DNA of 64,000 nt from Fulvia fulva. Its lineage: Eukaryota > Ascomycota > Dothideomycetes > Mycosphaerellales > Mycosphaerellaceae. The stretch is from the NCBI RefSeq assembly GCF_020509005.1, contig NC_063020.1:682001-746000 (forward strand), written 5' to 3'. The translations under genes and the position numbers were made by a program. Within the stretch, counting starts at the first letter, position 1. Each line of letters opens with the position of its first letter. A model generated the notes under the pieces. The model was not told the origin of the DNA. It saw only the letters and a program-made list of their open reading frames with translations, and did no database searches. Shown here piece by piece: positions 30,602-41,549 of this stretch.

Positions 30602-31753
30602 ATGCTGCTCTCTACCCTCCTCCTCTCATTTACCGCCCTGGTCACCGCCCTACCAGGCCATCCCCACCCAACAAAACATCACAGCCCCAAGGTCAACGCC
30701 ACCAGCGGCGTCCCCCTCGACAGCGTCCTCATCTTCGACCCGCCAGCCAACTACACCATCCCCCGAACCCTCTACGCCCGCACCCTCCAACTACAAGACT
30801 GCGGTACCCTCCTCGCCACATGGGAAAATTACGGTCCCAACAATAACACATTCCCATACTTCCCCATCTACCAGTCCACCGATGGCGGCCTCACATGGTC
30901 CGAACGGACAAAGGTTTACGATCAGGTTAATGGATGGGGCTTGAGGTATCAACCTTTCCTATACCAGCTTGAACACGATGTTGGGGAGTATAAAGCTGGC
31001 ACGGTTCTGCTGGCTGGGAGTAGTATTCCCGATGATCTCTCGCAAACGCAGCTCGAGCTCTATGCCTCGACCGACGACGCCCATACCTTCAATTTCGTGG
31101 CGCATGTCGCGCGAGGCGGCGTCGCGCTTCCTAACAACGGCGAAACTCCAGTCTGGGAACCCTTCCTAATGGAATACGAGGGCGATTTGATCTACTACTA
31201 CTCCGACCAACGCGACCCAGAGGCAGGACAAAAATTGGTCCATCAAGTCACCTCCGACCTCGTAACGTACGGCCCTGTGGTGGACGATGTGAAATACGGA
31301 ACCTACGACTGGCGACCGGGCATGACGACCGTCTCCCTCCTCTCCAACGGCTCCTACCTCCTCACGTACGAATTCTACGGCGCCGTCGAGGAAGCCTTCG
31401 CAGTCTACTACCGCCTCTCCTCCGACCCTACGAAATTCGATGAGGCGGGCTACGGCGCCCTCATAACCACCGCGGAAGGGAAGTATCCCGTCGGCTCTCC
31501 ATATAATGTGTGGACCCCCGCTGGAGGGAGAGATGGTACGATTGTGGTGACGTGTGGGACGGATGAGGGGGTGTGGGTTAGTAGGGATTTGACGGAGAGC
31601 TGGACGTATGAGATGACGATGGAGAAGACGAGTTATACACGAAGTCTTTTGGTTGAGCAAGACCAGAAGACAATACTTATAGTGGGAGGCGGAATCTTAG
31701 GTGGGACGGATAACAATGTTACGGCGAGTACGATTGATGTTACGAACTGCTGA
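30602..31753 (+). CDS. Secreted Asp-box (BNR) beta-propeller hydrolase
   Basis: Intronless ORF of 383 aa. Residues 1-16 are a signal peptide (MLLSTLLLSFTALVTA). The mature protein has an Asp-box, STDGGLTW, near residue 97 and a second, weaker one, STDDAHTF. It also has RTLYARTLQLQDCGTLLATW and WEPFLMEYEGDLIYYYSDQR, as in fungal six-bladed propellers of the sialidase-like superfamily, which include GH93 exo-arabinanases and uncharacterised BNR proteins. NYTIP, NNTF, NGSY and NVTAS are potential N-glycosylation sites. A role in extracellular glycan breakdown is likely; the substrate is open, and I cannot show the GH93 catalytic residues. Confidence 0.75.
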   Translation: MLLSTLLLSFTALVTALPGHPHPTKHHSPKVNATSGVPLDSVLIFDPPANYTIPRTLYARTLQLQDCGTLLATWENYGPNNNTFPYFPIYQSTDGGLTWSERTKVYDQVNGWGLRYQPFLYQLEHDVGEYKAGTVLLAGSSIPDDLSQTQLELYASTDDAHTFNFVAHVARGGVALPNNGETPVWEPFLMEYEGDLIYYYSDQRDPEAGQKLVHQVTSDLVTYGPVVDDVKYGTYDWRPGMTTVSLLSNGSYLLTYEFYGAVEEAFAVYYRLSSDPTKFDEAGYGALITTAEGKYPVGSPYNVWTPAGGRDGTIVVTCGTDEGVWVSRDLTESWTYEMTMEKTSYTRSLLVEQDQKTILIVGGGILGGTDNNVTASTIDVTNC

Positions 31754-31768
31754 GGCAAGAGCGGAAGT

Positions 31769-31808
31769 GAGATGGAGATGGAGATGGAGATGAAGATGTA
31801 GATGTAGA
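31769..31808. repeat. GAGATG hexanucleotide microsatellite
   Basis: Four exact GAGATG units followed by degenerate GAAGAT/GTAGAT units, in the 3' flank of the propeller gene. Confidence 0.85.
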
Positions 31809-32050
31809 CATGATGGATATGAAGTTATGTGTGTGGTTAGGCCCCTTCCCGGTGTTGTCTTTAGATTGAGTTCTTTCAGGTTGGTGTTGTGGCCTCACCA
31901 TTGATAACGCACGCGCCTCACTTGTGCCTTTCTGGCAAGGTCAGCTGCCTCATTGGACTCGCTCTCGCCTCATCCAACGGCTGTTATATCTATCACAACT
32001 CCCACTTCCTTCGCCTCTAACAACACTATCCATACCAAGCAACAACAGTC
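31809..32050. promoter_or_regulatory. Upstream region of the F-box gene
   Basis: About 240 bases separate the propeller gene from the F-box gene; the last 60 are pyrimidine- and CA-rich as in fungal leaders. No specific site was recognised. Confidence 0.3.
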
Positions 32051-32785
32051 ATGACTACCACACCACAAGGCACACAGGATAGTAGGGTTCAAGTGCACCA
32101 ACAGCACCAAGCAACGACAATCATGACTGTCTCAACACAAGACAACCACACTATGCCGTCCGAGCTCTTCACCACCTACGAGCTCGTCGAGGCGATACTT
32201 CACCATCTTCCAACAAAGAATCTGCTGCTTAGCCAGCGGGTATGCCGTACTTGGCGGGATGTGATCGCAAGGTCTCAAAAGCTACAGCGAGCACTTTTCT
32301 TTCTCCCTGTTAAAGGCGGGCCACTCGTGAACAACTGTACGAGCAATTTCGTCAACCGCAGAACACTCAACTGACAACCCGCAGGGCGACTCGCTGACAA
32401 TCTTGATGATCTTTGGGCATACAAGGACAGCAAGATACCAATGCTAGTCTACCGCAATCCGTTACTGCAGCCGCTTCACGGCAGCTCACTTGCTCATCGA
32501 ACGAAGTTCGTGGAGAGTCGCCTATCTGACGCCTGGTGGCGTCCCGAAGCATCGTGGCGAGGCATGCTGTTATCGCAGCCTGCAGTCCAGGCGAGATTGA
32601 TATCGCCATTTGGGAACAACGACTTGACGGTCACGCGCGCTCAGGAGGCTCTGGACTTGGCAAAAGAGCTGAAACAACAATCCATCTTACCTATAAGTCT
32701 ACGGATTAACGGTATAGAGAAGTGGCGAACGCTGACGAGCAGTGAGGAGTTGGAGGAGCTTCCGATGAGGGACATCGAGGAATGA
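32051..32785 (+). CDS. F-box domain protein, first of a tandem pair
   Basis: Exons 32051-32336 and 32385-32785, intron GTACGA to CGCAG with branch ACTGAC, giving 228 aa. An internal Met at codon 25 or 35 is an alternative start. The F-box is at about residues 40-80 (TYELVEAILHHLPTKNLLL, RVCRTWRDVIARSQKLQRAL). Exon 2 carries YRNPLLQPL and EASWRGMLLSQP, landmarks shared with the paralogues at 4591 and 33107. The intron interrupts the same place as in the neighbouring copy, supporting tandem duplication. F-box proteins connect targets to SCF ubiquitin ligases through Skp1; this gene's target is unknown. Confidence 0.8.
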
Positions 32786-33106
32786 GCTCACTACAGAAGC
32801 TCAAAAGGATAGTTGCCTCGTTACTGCATGTGGACACTATCCATCTACGGATGATATGCGACAAAACAGGACCTGGCATCATGGCTGGAAAAGAGGGTTT
32901 GGAGAGCACGAGCCGCTCGCTCAAGGATCGGCGGTAATTCAGGCACCAAGTGAATAGCTTTGACACCGAAAGCATGACTGGAAGCATGTGACGAGGGTCC
33001 GTGCGATTGACACAATTCTTCTCCGAGCATCTCAGACTTGACTATAACACTCCATCCTCCTCACATCTTCCTCAAACTCACAGACGACAACTTTACAACC
33101 GCAACC
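32786..33106. other. Spacer between tandem F-box genes
   Basis: No gene seen; contains the leader of the second F-box gene (CTCACAGACGACAACTTTAC just before its ATG). Confidence 0.5.
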
Positions 33107-33808
33107 ATGGCTGCTACTGCCCGCGTACTCGCAACGTACGAGCTCCTCGAAGCCATTCTGCACAAACTCGGGACCAAGGATCTACTACTCGCTCAGAGAG
33201 TCAGCTGCGACTGGCACGGCATCATCAGCCGATCTCATAAGCTCCAGCGCGCTCTCTTCTTCCTACCAGCTGGAGGACTGGAGCAAGAGCTCCTCAAGAA
33301 TCAGGGTATGCCAACAGTACTCTCATGCTGAGCGAGCAAGGTCTCAAGCACTAACATCGCACCAGTAATCTTCCCCAAGGGCGATCAAGGCACATGGTCC
33401 TGTGACGCCAACTCACTGCCCATGCTCGTCCACGCCAACCCTCTCCTGAATAGCCTGCACGCCCTCCTCAAAGAAGAATCTGTAGTCGACAAAGAGCGAA
33501 TTCTGCACCCAGCTTGGCAACGACCCGAGGCCTCGTGGCGACGCATGCAGCTGTCACAGCCTCAGACTGTCGCACATATCGTCTTCACCTACCGTAGCCT
33601 GGGTCCTGAGTTTCGTGATAGCTATGGGACTTATGCGGATCCTGGCGAGGGAGAGGTTCTCCGAGCTGACGATCTACTAACGGCTAGAAAGTCATCGGGA
33701 GTTCCAGCTCGGAGACCCTGGGGACAATTTCTCGATGGTATTTCGAGTTGGAAGGCGTTGGAGGATAATGAGCAGATCGAGGAGACGACGAAGGGGGTTC
33801 ATGAGTGA
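33107..33808 (+). CDS. F-box domain protein, second of a tandem pair
   Basis: Exons 33107-33305 and 33366-33808, intron GTATGC to CACCAG with branch CACTAAC, giving 213 aa. The F-box is at about residues 8-50 (TYELLEAILHKLGTKDLLLA, DWHGIISRSHKLQRALFFLP). The downstream region has HANPLLNSLHALL and EASWRRMQLSQPQ, matching the neighbour at 32051 and the distant copy at 4591. The N-terminus is shorter than the neighbour's because that gene has an extra 35-residue lead. The C-terminal 60 residues are divergent. Function beyond SCF-type recruitment cannot be told. Confidence 0.8.
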
Positions 33809-34315
33809 GAGTCGGTGGAGGGAATGAACGAGGGTTTCTAGTGCTCTTGTCTTGCCGTACAATAAAAGGTGGCTGCAGACCCTTGAGATCTGGAGGTGAG
33901 TCCCTAGCATTACATCAGCTGAGATGAGACATCCCTGGCAAGCAAGTTCACTCTGCGCATTACGTATACCATGGTACCGCATGATCTGGAGATAATACTG
34001 CACACTCCACCATTCGTGCTGAGTGGTGGAACACTCCTTCCAGCGCGATCCTTTGTCCCACATGGCTTCCACGAGTGCTTTCGGAAATAAATTTCGTGCT
34101 AGGGCTACAGCACCGCGGGAATAACTTGAAGATATAAATTAGTCTCGAGACCACAGGCAACGAATGAGCAGCGAAGGCACTTTCAAGGACCACAGTATCT
34201 GTTCGAAGATCTTAAAGACAGCTTTCCAAGATCTCGTCGCTCCCCCTCCCGAAAATGACACCCTTCAACCTCCAACTCATCCAGGGCCCAACAACCCCAG
34301 GCACAACCACAGATC
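33809..34315. other. Intergenic region
   Basis: No gene recognised. A short alternative frame from ATG 34255 overlaps the start of the next gene but contains nothing recognisable. Confidence 0.4.
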
Positions 34316-34891
34316 ATGAACTCTTCTTCGCCCGCCGAGCTCTCGCCCTCCTCAAATCCCGCCTCAGCAGCAGCCGACACCTACTGGGAGAAAATAATCG
34401 CCTCATCCTCCGGCCGCTTCCTTCCCGCCAACATAACCCTCCGCTGCCAAGGCCTGTCCGTATCCTCTTTCCTCACCTGGTTCAAATCCAACGCCTCAAA
34501 CGCCACCGTAAGCCTCGCCGGCCACCCAGAACACTACATCAGCACTCACGGACCAATCCTCGAGACTGTTGGGGAGCATCCGAGTTTCTTTACGTTGCAT
34601 TTCACGGAGGAGGTCGATAAGTGTGTGACGAACCTGGATCGGGGGAAGTATCCTATTGTGCTATCGGGTTGTGGAATTTTGAGGAGTGGGACTGTTATGG
34701 GGTATGCTTGTCATCAGTTTAGGGATCTCAATGGGAAGGAGGAAGGGGAGGGGTTGGAGGCGATGTTTGGCGCATGGATTCCGGCAGATGTTGGGGAGGA
34801 GGTGAGAGAGCGTCATCGGATGCATTTGGAGGTCGAGTGGAGTAATTGGATGCGAGCGGCGTATGAGGATTTGCATGGGAAGGGAAAGTAG
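34316..34891 (+). CDS. Hypothetical protein, 191 aa
   Basis: Single ORF with protein-like composition and no introns. Features: a Ser/Ala-rich start, SGRFLPANITLRCQGLS near residue 32, a central block with hydrophobic strands (YPIVLSGCGILRSGTVMGYA near 115) and a charged helical C-terminus rich in Glu, Arg and Trp. No signal peptide or membrane segment. I do not recognise the family; the alternation of beta-like segments suggests a compact folded protein. Codon use changes from C-ending in the first half to G/T-ending in the second half. Confidence 0.55.
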   Translation: MNSSSPAELSPSSNPASAAADTYWEKIIASSSGRFLPANITLRCQGLSVSSFLTWFKSNASNATVSLAGHPEHYISTHGPILETVGEHPSFFTLHFTEEVDKCVTNLDRGKYPIVLSGCGILRSGTVMGYACHQFRDLNGKEEGEGLEAMFGAWIPADVGEEVRERHRMHLEVEWSNWMRAAYEDLHGKGK

Positions 34892-34977
34892 TGTAGTGTC
34901 TCGTGATGTTGGGTTGTAGTCGTGTTCAATCTCTTCTCTCAGGCCATTTCTTGATCTTCCTTTCCCGTAATCATTTC

Positions 34978-35710
34978 TCATTCAACCTTGCCTGGCTTAG
35001 ACATACAGAAAGCCACCTCTCCGCTCGGTCCAAGGTCAAAGCAAAGAGGTCCAGACTCGAGCCCCTTGGCAGCATGAGGATTCCAGGCAAGTATCTCGGG
35101 CTGCACGATGCCTGTAGGAGCGAATAGGTAACACTTGTCGGCACCTACAATGTGCACAATGTGACAGGTGTTGGGCAAACAGATGATGCTCCCTGGAGCC
35201 AGTGTGCTCTCGAACGGGAAGCGCAGTCCATTCTCGGCGAGGAGATCCACGGTGGCGACGTTTTGAGTGTGGGTGATGAAGCTGATACTGTCACCTTGTT
35301 TGACTCTGTAGGGTCGCGCACAGGTTCTGTCGGAGGCTGTGGTAAGAGTCAGCACTTCCTACTTCGAGTGGCAATGTCGTGTAGAGGAGAGACTTACAAG
35401 GCACGACGGTCTGGTTCGAGTACTTCTGGTCTGGGACGGACACGACAGGGGATGGCGTCTCGATCGGCTGCAGTTCATGCGCGTGCTTGGTACGAATGGC
35501 TTTGTGGGATGGCTGCAGCGACTCGATAGACTGGACAATCGGCGTAGGTGTTGTCAAGTGATGCTTGATCTGAAGGTCCTGGGTGCTGAAGTTCTCGGCA
35601 TCTCTGTCAGACTCGGGGTGGTAGACCAAGAAACCATAGACGATGGCCGCCAGGATAAGTATGACCGCTAAGTGTACACTGCGGTTGCGGCGATTCAGTG
35701 CGCGAGGCAT
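34978..35710 (-). CDS. Membrane-anchored LysM domain protein
   Basis: Exons 35710-35398 and 35336-34978, intron GTAAGT, branch GCTGAC, acceptor CCACAG, giving 223 aa. Residues 1-12 are basic, followed by a hydrophobic segment (HLAVILILAAIVYGFLVYH), i.e. a signal anchor rather than a cleavable signal, placing the rest outside the membrane. A Ser/Thr/Pro-rich stalk of about 70 residues leads to two LysM modules: PYRVKQGDSISFITHTQ to PGSIICLPNTC, and HIVHIVGADKCYLFAPTG to PEILAWNP. LysM binds chitin-type oligosaccharides; secreted fungal LysM proteins often shield hyphae. Several Cys (TCARP, CLPNTC, DKCYLF, LCFDL, FCMS) could form disulfides. Confidence 0.85.
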
Positions 35711-36035
35711 GTCGGCGTGCTTGGAGTTGTGGTGCCTCTCCGCTGGACTGGGCTGAGTTTTTGTGACAAAGGAGAATTTGGCGGTGGTACATAAGATGTC
35801 CTGCGAAATCAGGTCAATTCGGGCGTCATTGGATGATGTCCGTGCTGTGCATGTGAAGTGTCGTGCACTACCCCGCAGTGTGTGAGTGAGTGAGTGAGTG
35901 AGTGAATGAATGCTGATGGCGGGTGAGCTTTTACCATTACACCAACTGTAGGCTGCTGTCGACTTCGATGATCAATCTTGCGATCGCACTCCAATCAACT
36001 CAGCAGTATAGTTGTGCCATCATCTTCATCAATGT
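35711..36035. other. Intergenic region
   Basis: Upstream region of the LysM gene and downstream region of the oxidoreductase. It contains the GAGT microsatellite listed separately; no gene was seen. Confidence 0.5.
35882..35912. repeat. GAGT tetranucleotide microsatellite
   Basis: About six GTGA/GAGT units passing into two GAAT units, in the upstream region of the LysM gene. Confidence 0.9.
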
Positions 36036-37159
36036 CTACTTCGTGTCCGAGATCTTGAAAACGTACTTGACCGCGCTCACAGTCCCATCCTTCAACTTCT
36101 CCAGCGCACCCTGGACCCCATTAAGACCTCCAGGCACAATCTCCTGTGGCTGTGGCTTGAACCAGCCCTCTTCCAGTCCTCTCGTGATGTACCTTGAGTA
36201 GACAAATCCCAAATCTTTCTTTGGCCCATGAACATCGCCCACCATCGTGATTGTCTTCGTAACATGCTCTGGCATATCGGAGTAATCCTTTCCTGGCAAG
36301 ACCAGTGTGATCTTGCCCTTTGGCTCCAGGGCCTTGCCGATGTTGTGATAGCTGCCTTTCTCCGAGACAGCGTCGTATGCGTGGTGCAGCTTTTGACCTT
36401 TCAGAGCATCCTTGATGCCTTGCTGTACAGCCTCGTCGCCATTGCGGTAATCTATGATTGTGTCTCCCTTCGAGCGATCGATGAACTGCTCGACGTGCTT
36501 CTGAGCTCGGCCAGCGACAACGATGAGTGGGTGGATATTGGCCTTCGAAGCGAATTGGAGGACGTAGGATCCGACTGCTGATGAGCCGCCGTAGACAACA
36601 AGCGGGATCTTCTCGGTTGTGGGGTTCCATGGCTGGGCAGGAAGGTTCAGTGTGTTGTCGCCGAATAGGCCGACTGCTGCTGTGAGAGCAGCCAGCGGAA
36701 GAGCAGCACCGGCTAGCCAGAGTTAGCTTCGAAGATACTCAGCATCCACTGTTGGACATACCTTCAAAGCTTGTGTTCTCTGGGAGGAAGAATGTAGTGT
36801 GGTCCCAACTCAACCCATATTCGGCGTAGGAACCGCCAGGGGCCATCATCTCGTGGAAGGCAGCCACGCGGTCGCCCTTCTTGAACTCTGTAACGCCTTC
36901 TCCTACTTCGTGGACGACACCACTGATGTCGTCGCCCTGGTTCAGAGCTGGCGTGTCTGGCATCCATTCTGGCACTTTCCTGTAGCATCTTGAGTCAAAC
37001 ACGTTGTTCAGTGCATCTCTTTCTCCAATGAACACACCAATCCTTTGGGTTACTACCGCTGTATTCAATCTTGGTAACGATCTGATGCGGCCCAGGCTTT
37101 GGGATCTCGGTATCTCTGATAGTGACCGTAGGGCCCTTGCCGACGATTGCTTCTTTCAT
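36036..37159 (-). CDS. toxD-like medium-chain oxidoreductase (zinc-free quinone or enoyl reductase type)
   Basis: Exons 37159-37038, 36979-36762 and 36712-36036; introns GTGTGT to CTACAG and GTATGT to GGCTAG keep frame and give 338 aa. The N-terminal half is a GroES-like fold (IPKPGPHQIVTKIEYSG, NPKDW, DISGVVHEVGEGV, KKGDRVAAFHEM). The second half is the Rossmann fold with a nucleotide-binding YGGSSAVGSYVLQFA. The Zn-binding Cys/His set of alcohol dehydrogenases is absent. The sequence most resembles TOXD and the trans-acting enoyl reductases used with polyketide synthases. No polyketide synthase or other pathway gene lies within the window, so a general quinone or enone reductase role is equally possible. 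Confidence 0.85.
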
Positions 37160-38947
37160 GTTTGCGGTGGTTCGTAGGTGGTCTCGTTGCTGCTGGTGGA
37201 CTTGAATGTTACGTATAACTGCACAGTCGTCTGGACGAAGCTGAAGTATGAAGAGACAAAAGAAAGGCTTACAAATGCTACTCGACCTCGAACGCGAGAG
37301 TGGGACTGACAGCAAAGAAACGACTCGTACCGCATCGAAAGTTGATGGCCAATGATGCCATTATTGAGGGGAGCTCGATGAGTTGTGCCTGACGATGATG
37401 ATAAATCGCTTACCTCGGAGGGAAATCGGTGCCACAGCCCTGCGGATGTCTCGCGACGGTCCGCTCACGTGTCAGCCGAGCCATGGAGATAGAACGGTGA
37501 TAAGTCTGAAGACAGATGGTAGACTGAGCACGAAGTAGAGGTTGAAGATGACCAGATATACCCTCTGTGGCATCTGCGCGCAGATTGAAGTGAACTTGTA
37601 GAAGGGCTGTACGTGGTCCACGACAAGATGGACACATTCATCAAGCTGATTCCGCTGCTGAAGGCTTCCTGTTGCATACCAGTCTTGAGCGTTGTAGTAC
37701 GAGGATTTCTTGATGATGCCCATGTCACAATTCACAGTGTCATTGGTGGTCCACTTTAAAGCTCAGGTCGAAGTGGATGTCTGATGGTCGAAACATTGTG
37801 GATATTCCAGAGAAAGAAACGCATGTGATGAGCAGTCGTCGGAAGAGTGTGGCAGTATCGTCGATCGCAACTGATAACGAAGGGCAGCGCAACAGCAGAG
37901 TATGCTGCAACACGAGCCGTAAGCTGACGAACGTCGATAGCTCCAAGCTTGGGATGTGGTGGGTGGCACAGATTGCATATGCGGCGTCGAGCGAGCCAGC
38001 CTAGTAGTTCTTGTCAAGCTAAGGATCAGCCAACCAAGCGATTATCTTCTTCGACCTCTTGCCATTCTTGATGCTGGTCTGACAGGCTCGAGAATGCTTC
38101 CACATCTTGTATTCACGACCCACGCAGACTGGTGATCGTGGTTCATCGAGCCTGGGCATCGACCCATCGTGTGTGTGGTGGAGCGGAGACCCTGTGCACG
38201 AAGTCGATCTGCCTTCGTGACGGCGCGGATGTCCTGCAGGATCACGACTCTCCCATGGTCAAATCGTAGCGCTCACATGACCTTCGCAGCAGGCACCTCA
38301 TCAGAAGGAGCAAGCGGTCAATATTGCTGTGCCGCTCTGCTGCTTCAAAGGATTGCCAACACACATCTCCAGCCGCCTGAAGCAATCGTGCACTTACATC
38401 GGCTTGCAGCGTAGAACTGATCTGGAAGGTCAAGTGAACAAGGTTTGTTCTTCGAGGCCATGTGCCACCCATGCGACCATGCTTGAGGAAGAACGACTGG
38501 ACAAACTCACCCCGGACGCATGTGGGTCGACACGGGCCAAGCAGACTCTCGCAATCCGTCTGGCCAAGAGCGACGTGAATCCTTCTGCGACTCCTTTCAC
38601 ACTTCACTTCTTCTCTGACAACATGTCGAAGATATGCTATCGTCGGTACGCATCGTCTTGAACCGCGAAAAGGCGTGAAAATCAAGCAAAACACCTGCAG
38701 CACGCAATCAAGCCCGCCGTCAACCGCCGCACAATGGTCACACCTCTGGCCCGGCCAAGGACGTGCCAATGTGGACAAGGAAGTATCAAGAATCGACAAG
38801 GGCTCGGCGTCCCTCTCTGTGCCTCCACTGGTTATTGCGGCGTCTTGGTACACCTCTGCTATCGCAGTGAGCCTCTTTCGACCTTCCCATTGCAGAGCCA
38901 GCTCCGCCTTGGCTGCTCGTAGCAGTGCCGGTCATGTTACTGTAACA
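37160..38947. other. Intergenic region
   Basis: About 1.8 kb without a supported gene. The minus ORF at 37472-37735 (87 codons) looks slightly protein-like but has no partner exon or motif. Confidence 0.4.
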
Positions 38948-39123
38948 TACAGGGTGTTTCGTGCATGTGCGGATAGTGTCTTTAGTGCTCACTCACTGTA
39001 TAGCCAGTCGGCAGTACAGAATGGGCGAAAGAAGGGGGTTTCCGTTGGAGTTTAGCGACTGAGACAACTCCAGCGATCAACGCCACGACTGACACTATCC
39101 ACGCATGCAGTTGACACCCTGTA
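38948..39123. mobile_element. Small TA-flanked MITE
   Basis: CAGGGTGT at 38950 and its inverse ACACCCTG ending at 39121 open imperfect terminal inverted repeats of about 32 bp; TGCATG and GGATAGTGTC also match in inverse. Both ends are flanked by TA (38948-38949 and 39122-39123). The 172-bp body has no coding capacity. This fits a non-autonomous element of the Tc1/mariner superfamily, of a different family from the element at 1149. Confidence 0.7.
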
Positions 39124-39453
39124 TGGGCGTTGGTGCAATCTGCAGAAGATGGACGGGAGCGCAGCAGCATCTTTGTGTGAAGGATTGCCGCGTCGGCCAA
39201 TGGCTACCGAGGTGATAAGGTCGCGTGCCAACCGCGTGCCAGTATCAACCTTGCCAAGGTGCTGGAACAGTTCCCTATCGTATCCTAGTTGCTGATCCTG
39301 CGAATTCAGTTGTGGTACCACATGCCGTGCTGCGAAATATATCTATCGCCATGCGCCGCCGCCGGAAGGTGCTGTCCCTCTGTGCGAAGTAGACATTGTT
39401 GCGCTCGCCGCTAGTCTTTGCCCCTCTCACTGCAGCATTCGAGCAGTATCAAC

Positions 39454-41549
39454 ATGAGTGCCAACTTGGATCAGGACCTGGCCGTCATGGCGCAGGCTCG
39501 CCGGCCTAGTGTGGCCGATGAGAAGGCTGCTGTGTACAGCGAGAAGGGAGTCTCTTCCCTCGACGATGGCAGCCGAACCACACCTGGCCGAGATGGCGAT
39601 GAGCCAACCATGGAAGAGATGAAGACACTGCGCAGGATATCTGGCAAGATTCCGTGGACGGCCTACACAGTTACCTTTGTGGAGTTCTGCGAGCGCTTCA
39701 GTTATTACGGTACAACAGCTGTGTTCGTCAACTTCATCCAACAACCACGTCCATTCGGCTCTCGCGCAGGCAACATCATGAACAACGAGACCTGCTTCAA
39801 CGCTCCCGGATGGGACAGAGATGCTTGCTTGCAACCTGGAGGTCTGGGTCAGGATCAGCGCGCCTCAACGGGTCTTACTGTTAGTACGAACAATGAAAAT
39901 GTGCTGAGCTGAAGCAAAGCTGACCATATCCTGTAGACCTTCAACCAGTTCTGGGCCTATGTCATGCCATTGGTCGGTGGTTACATCGCCGATACGTATC
40001 TCGGTCGCTACATGACTATCCAATGGTCTATCCTCGCAGCAATCATCGGCCACACCGTCCTCATTGTTTCCTCGATCCCTACTGTTATGGACAACCCTAA
40101 CGGTGCTCTGGGCTGCTTCGCTGTTGGTCTAGTCATCATGGGATGTGGAACCGGTGGTACGTAGACCTTTGACTTGGGCTTCATCTGCAAATGACATGCG
40201 AGCGAGAGATGCTGATATGACCTAGGTTTCAAGTCCAATATTTCGCCGTTGCTCGCCGAGCAGATCCCAGAAACCCGTCCACGTATCCTCACGACCAAGA
40301 CTGGAGAGCGAGTAATTGTTGACCCGCAAGTCACATACTCGCGCGTCTTCTTGTACTTTTACGTAAGTGGATGTTGAAAGAAGTCATGGGGTAGCTCTGC
40401 AAAACGAGCAGGCAGTCTATGGCTTCTGCGCCTCTGAAACACCCAGACTAATAATCACCTCAGATGATGATCAACGCAGGATCACTGGTTGGCGGTATCG
40501 GCATGGTCTATGCCGAGCGCTTCATCGGCTTCTGGCTATCTTACGCACTGCCAACTTTCATGTTCTTCCTCGCCCCAATCGTCCTCATCGGCTGCAAGAA
40601 GTTCTACAAGCTCGCACCTCCAACCGAGTCCGTCCTCTCAAAGTCATTCAAGACCTTGAGCCTCGCAAGCAAGGGCTGCTGGTCCGCAAACCCCATCCAG
40701 ACCTACAGGAACTTCCAGCGGGACGACTTCTGGGAGAAGGTCAAGCCAAGCAAGCTCGGAGACAGCGCACCGGCATGGCTACAAGGCGTCGACGATGTCT
40801 GGATCGACCAGGTCGCTCGTGGTTTCAACGCTTGCAAGGTCTTCACCTGGTTGCCACTCTACTGGCTTGCGTACAACCAGATGGTTGGAAACTTGACGTC
40901 CATGTCTGCGACTATGCAGCTGAATGGTGTGCCCAACGATCTGATCAACAACCTCAACCCATTGACCTTGGTCATCTTCATCCCCATCTTCGACGGCTTA
41001 ATCTACCCAGCGATCCGAAAGACTGGATTCAACTTCACTCCCATCAAGCGCATCACATGGGGTTTCTTCCTCGCCAGCATGGCCATGGTGTCAGCGACGG
41101 TTATCCAATACTACATCTACCAGAAGTCGCCATGTGACAGCACCGAGGTCAACAGCGGCGTTGGGTGTGAGGCTCCAATCAATGTCTGGGTACAAGCCAT
41201 GCCATACTGCTTGGTTGCCTTCTCCGAAATCTTCGCCTCCGTCACTGGTCTCGAATACGCATTCAGCAAGGCGCCAGAGAACATGAGAGGTCTCGTCATG
41301 GGTGTCAACCTTGTGCAAACCGCATTCTCCGCTGCTATCGGTCAAGCTTTGGTGCCTCTTGCTGAGGATCCTCTGTTGGTGTGGAACTATACCGTCACGG
41401 CTATCTTGGCGTTCCTGGGTGGTGTTGGTTTCTGGTTTACATGGCGATCACTCGATGCTAGAGAGGACGAGCTGAACTTGATTGAGGAGACCAAGTACAA
41501 GGGTCGTGGTGCTGCTGCGAGAGCATCGATGGATGTTGAACGTGCTTAG
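39454..41549 (+). CDS. ptr2: Proton-coupled peptide transporter, PTR2/POT family
   Basis: Exons 39454-39879, 39937-40156, 40226-40362 and 40464-41549. All junctions have GT donors and TAG or CAG acceptors and keep frame; the product is 622 aa. A hydrophilic N-terminus of about 70 residues precedes the first helix with FVEFCERFSYYGTTAVFVNF, the POT signature that includes the proton-coupling ExxER-like motif. DTYLGRYMTIQ follows helix 3, and FLYFYMMINAGSLVGG matches the second PTR2 signature (FYxxINxGSL). The C-terminal half has LEYAFSKAPENMRGLVMG, a further family landmark. It imports di- and tripeptides at the plasma membrane using the proton gradient. It is the last gene before the transposon block. 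Confidence 0.93.

Noticed and set aside
36036..37159. toxD-like gene as evidence for a secondary-metabolite cluster
   Set aside because: No polyketide synthase, peptide synthetase, P450 or cluster regulator is visible within the window.
37472..37735. 87-codon minus-strand ORF (MNCDMGIIKKSSYYNAQDW)
   Set aside because: Slightly protein-like but no family, no second exon and hydrophobic random-looking end.
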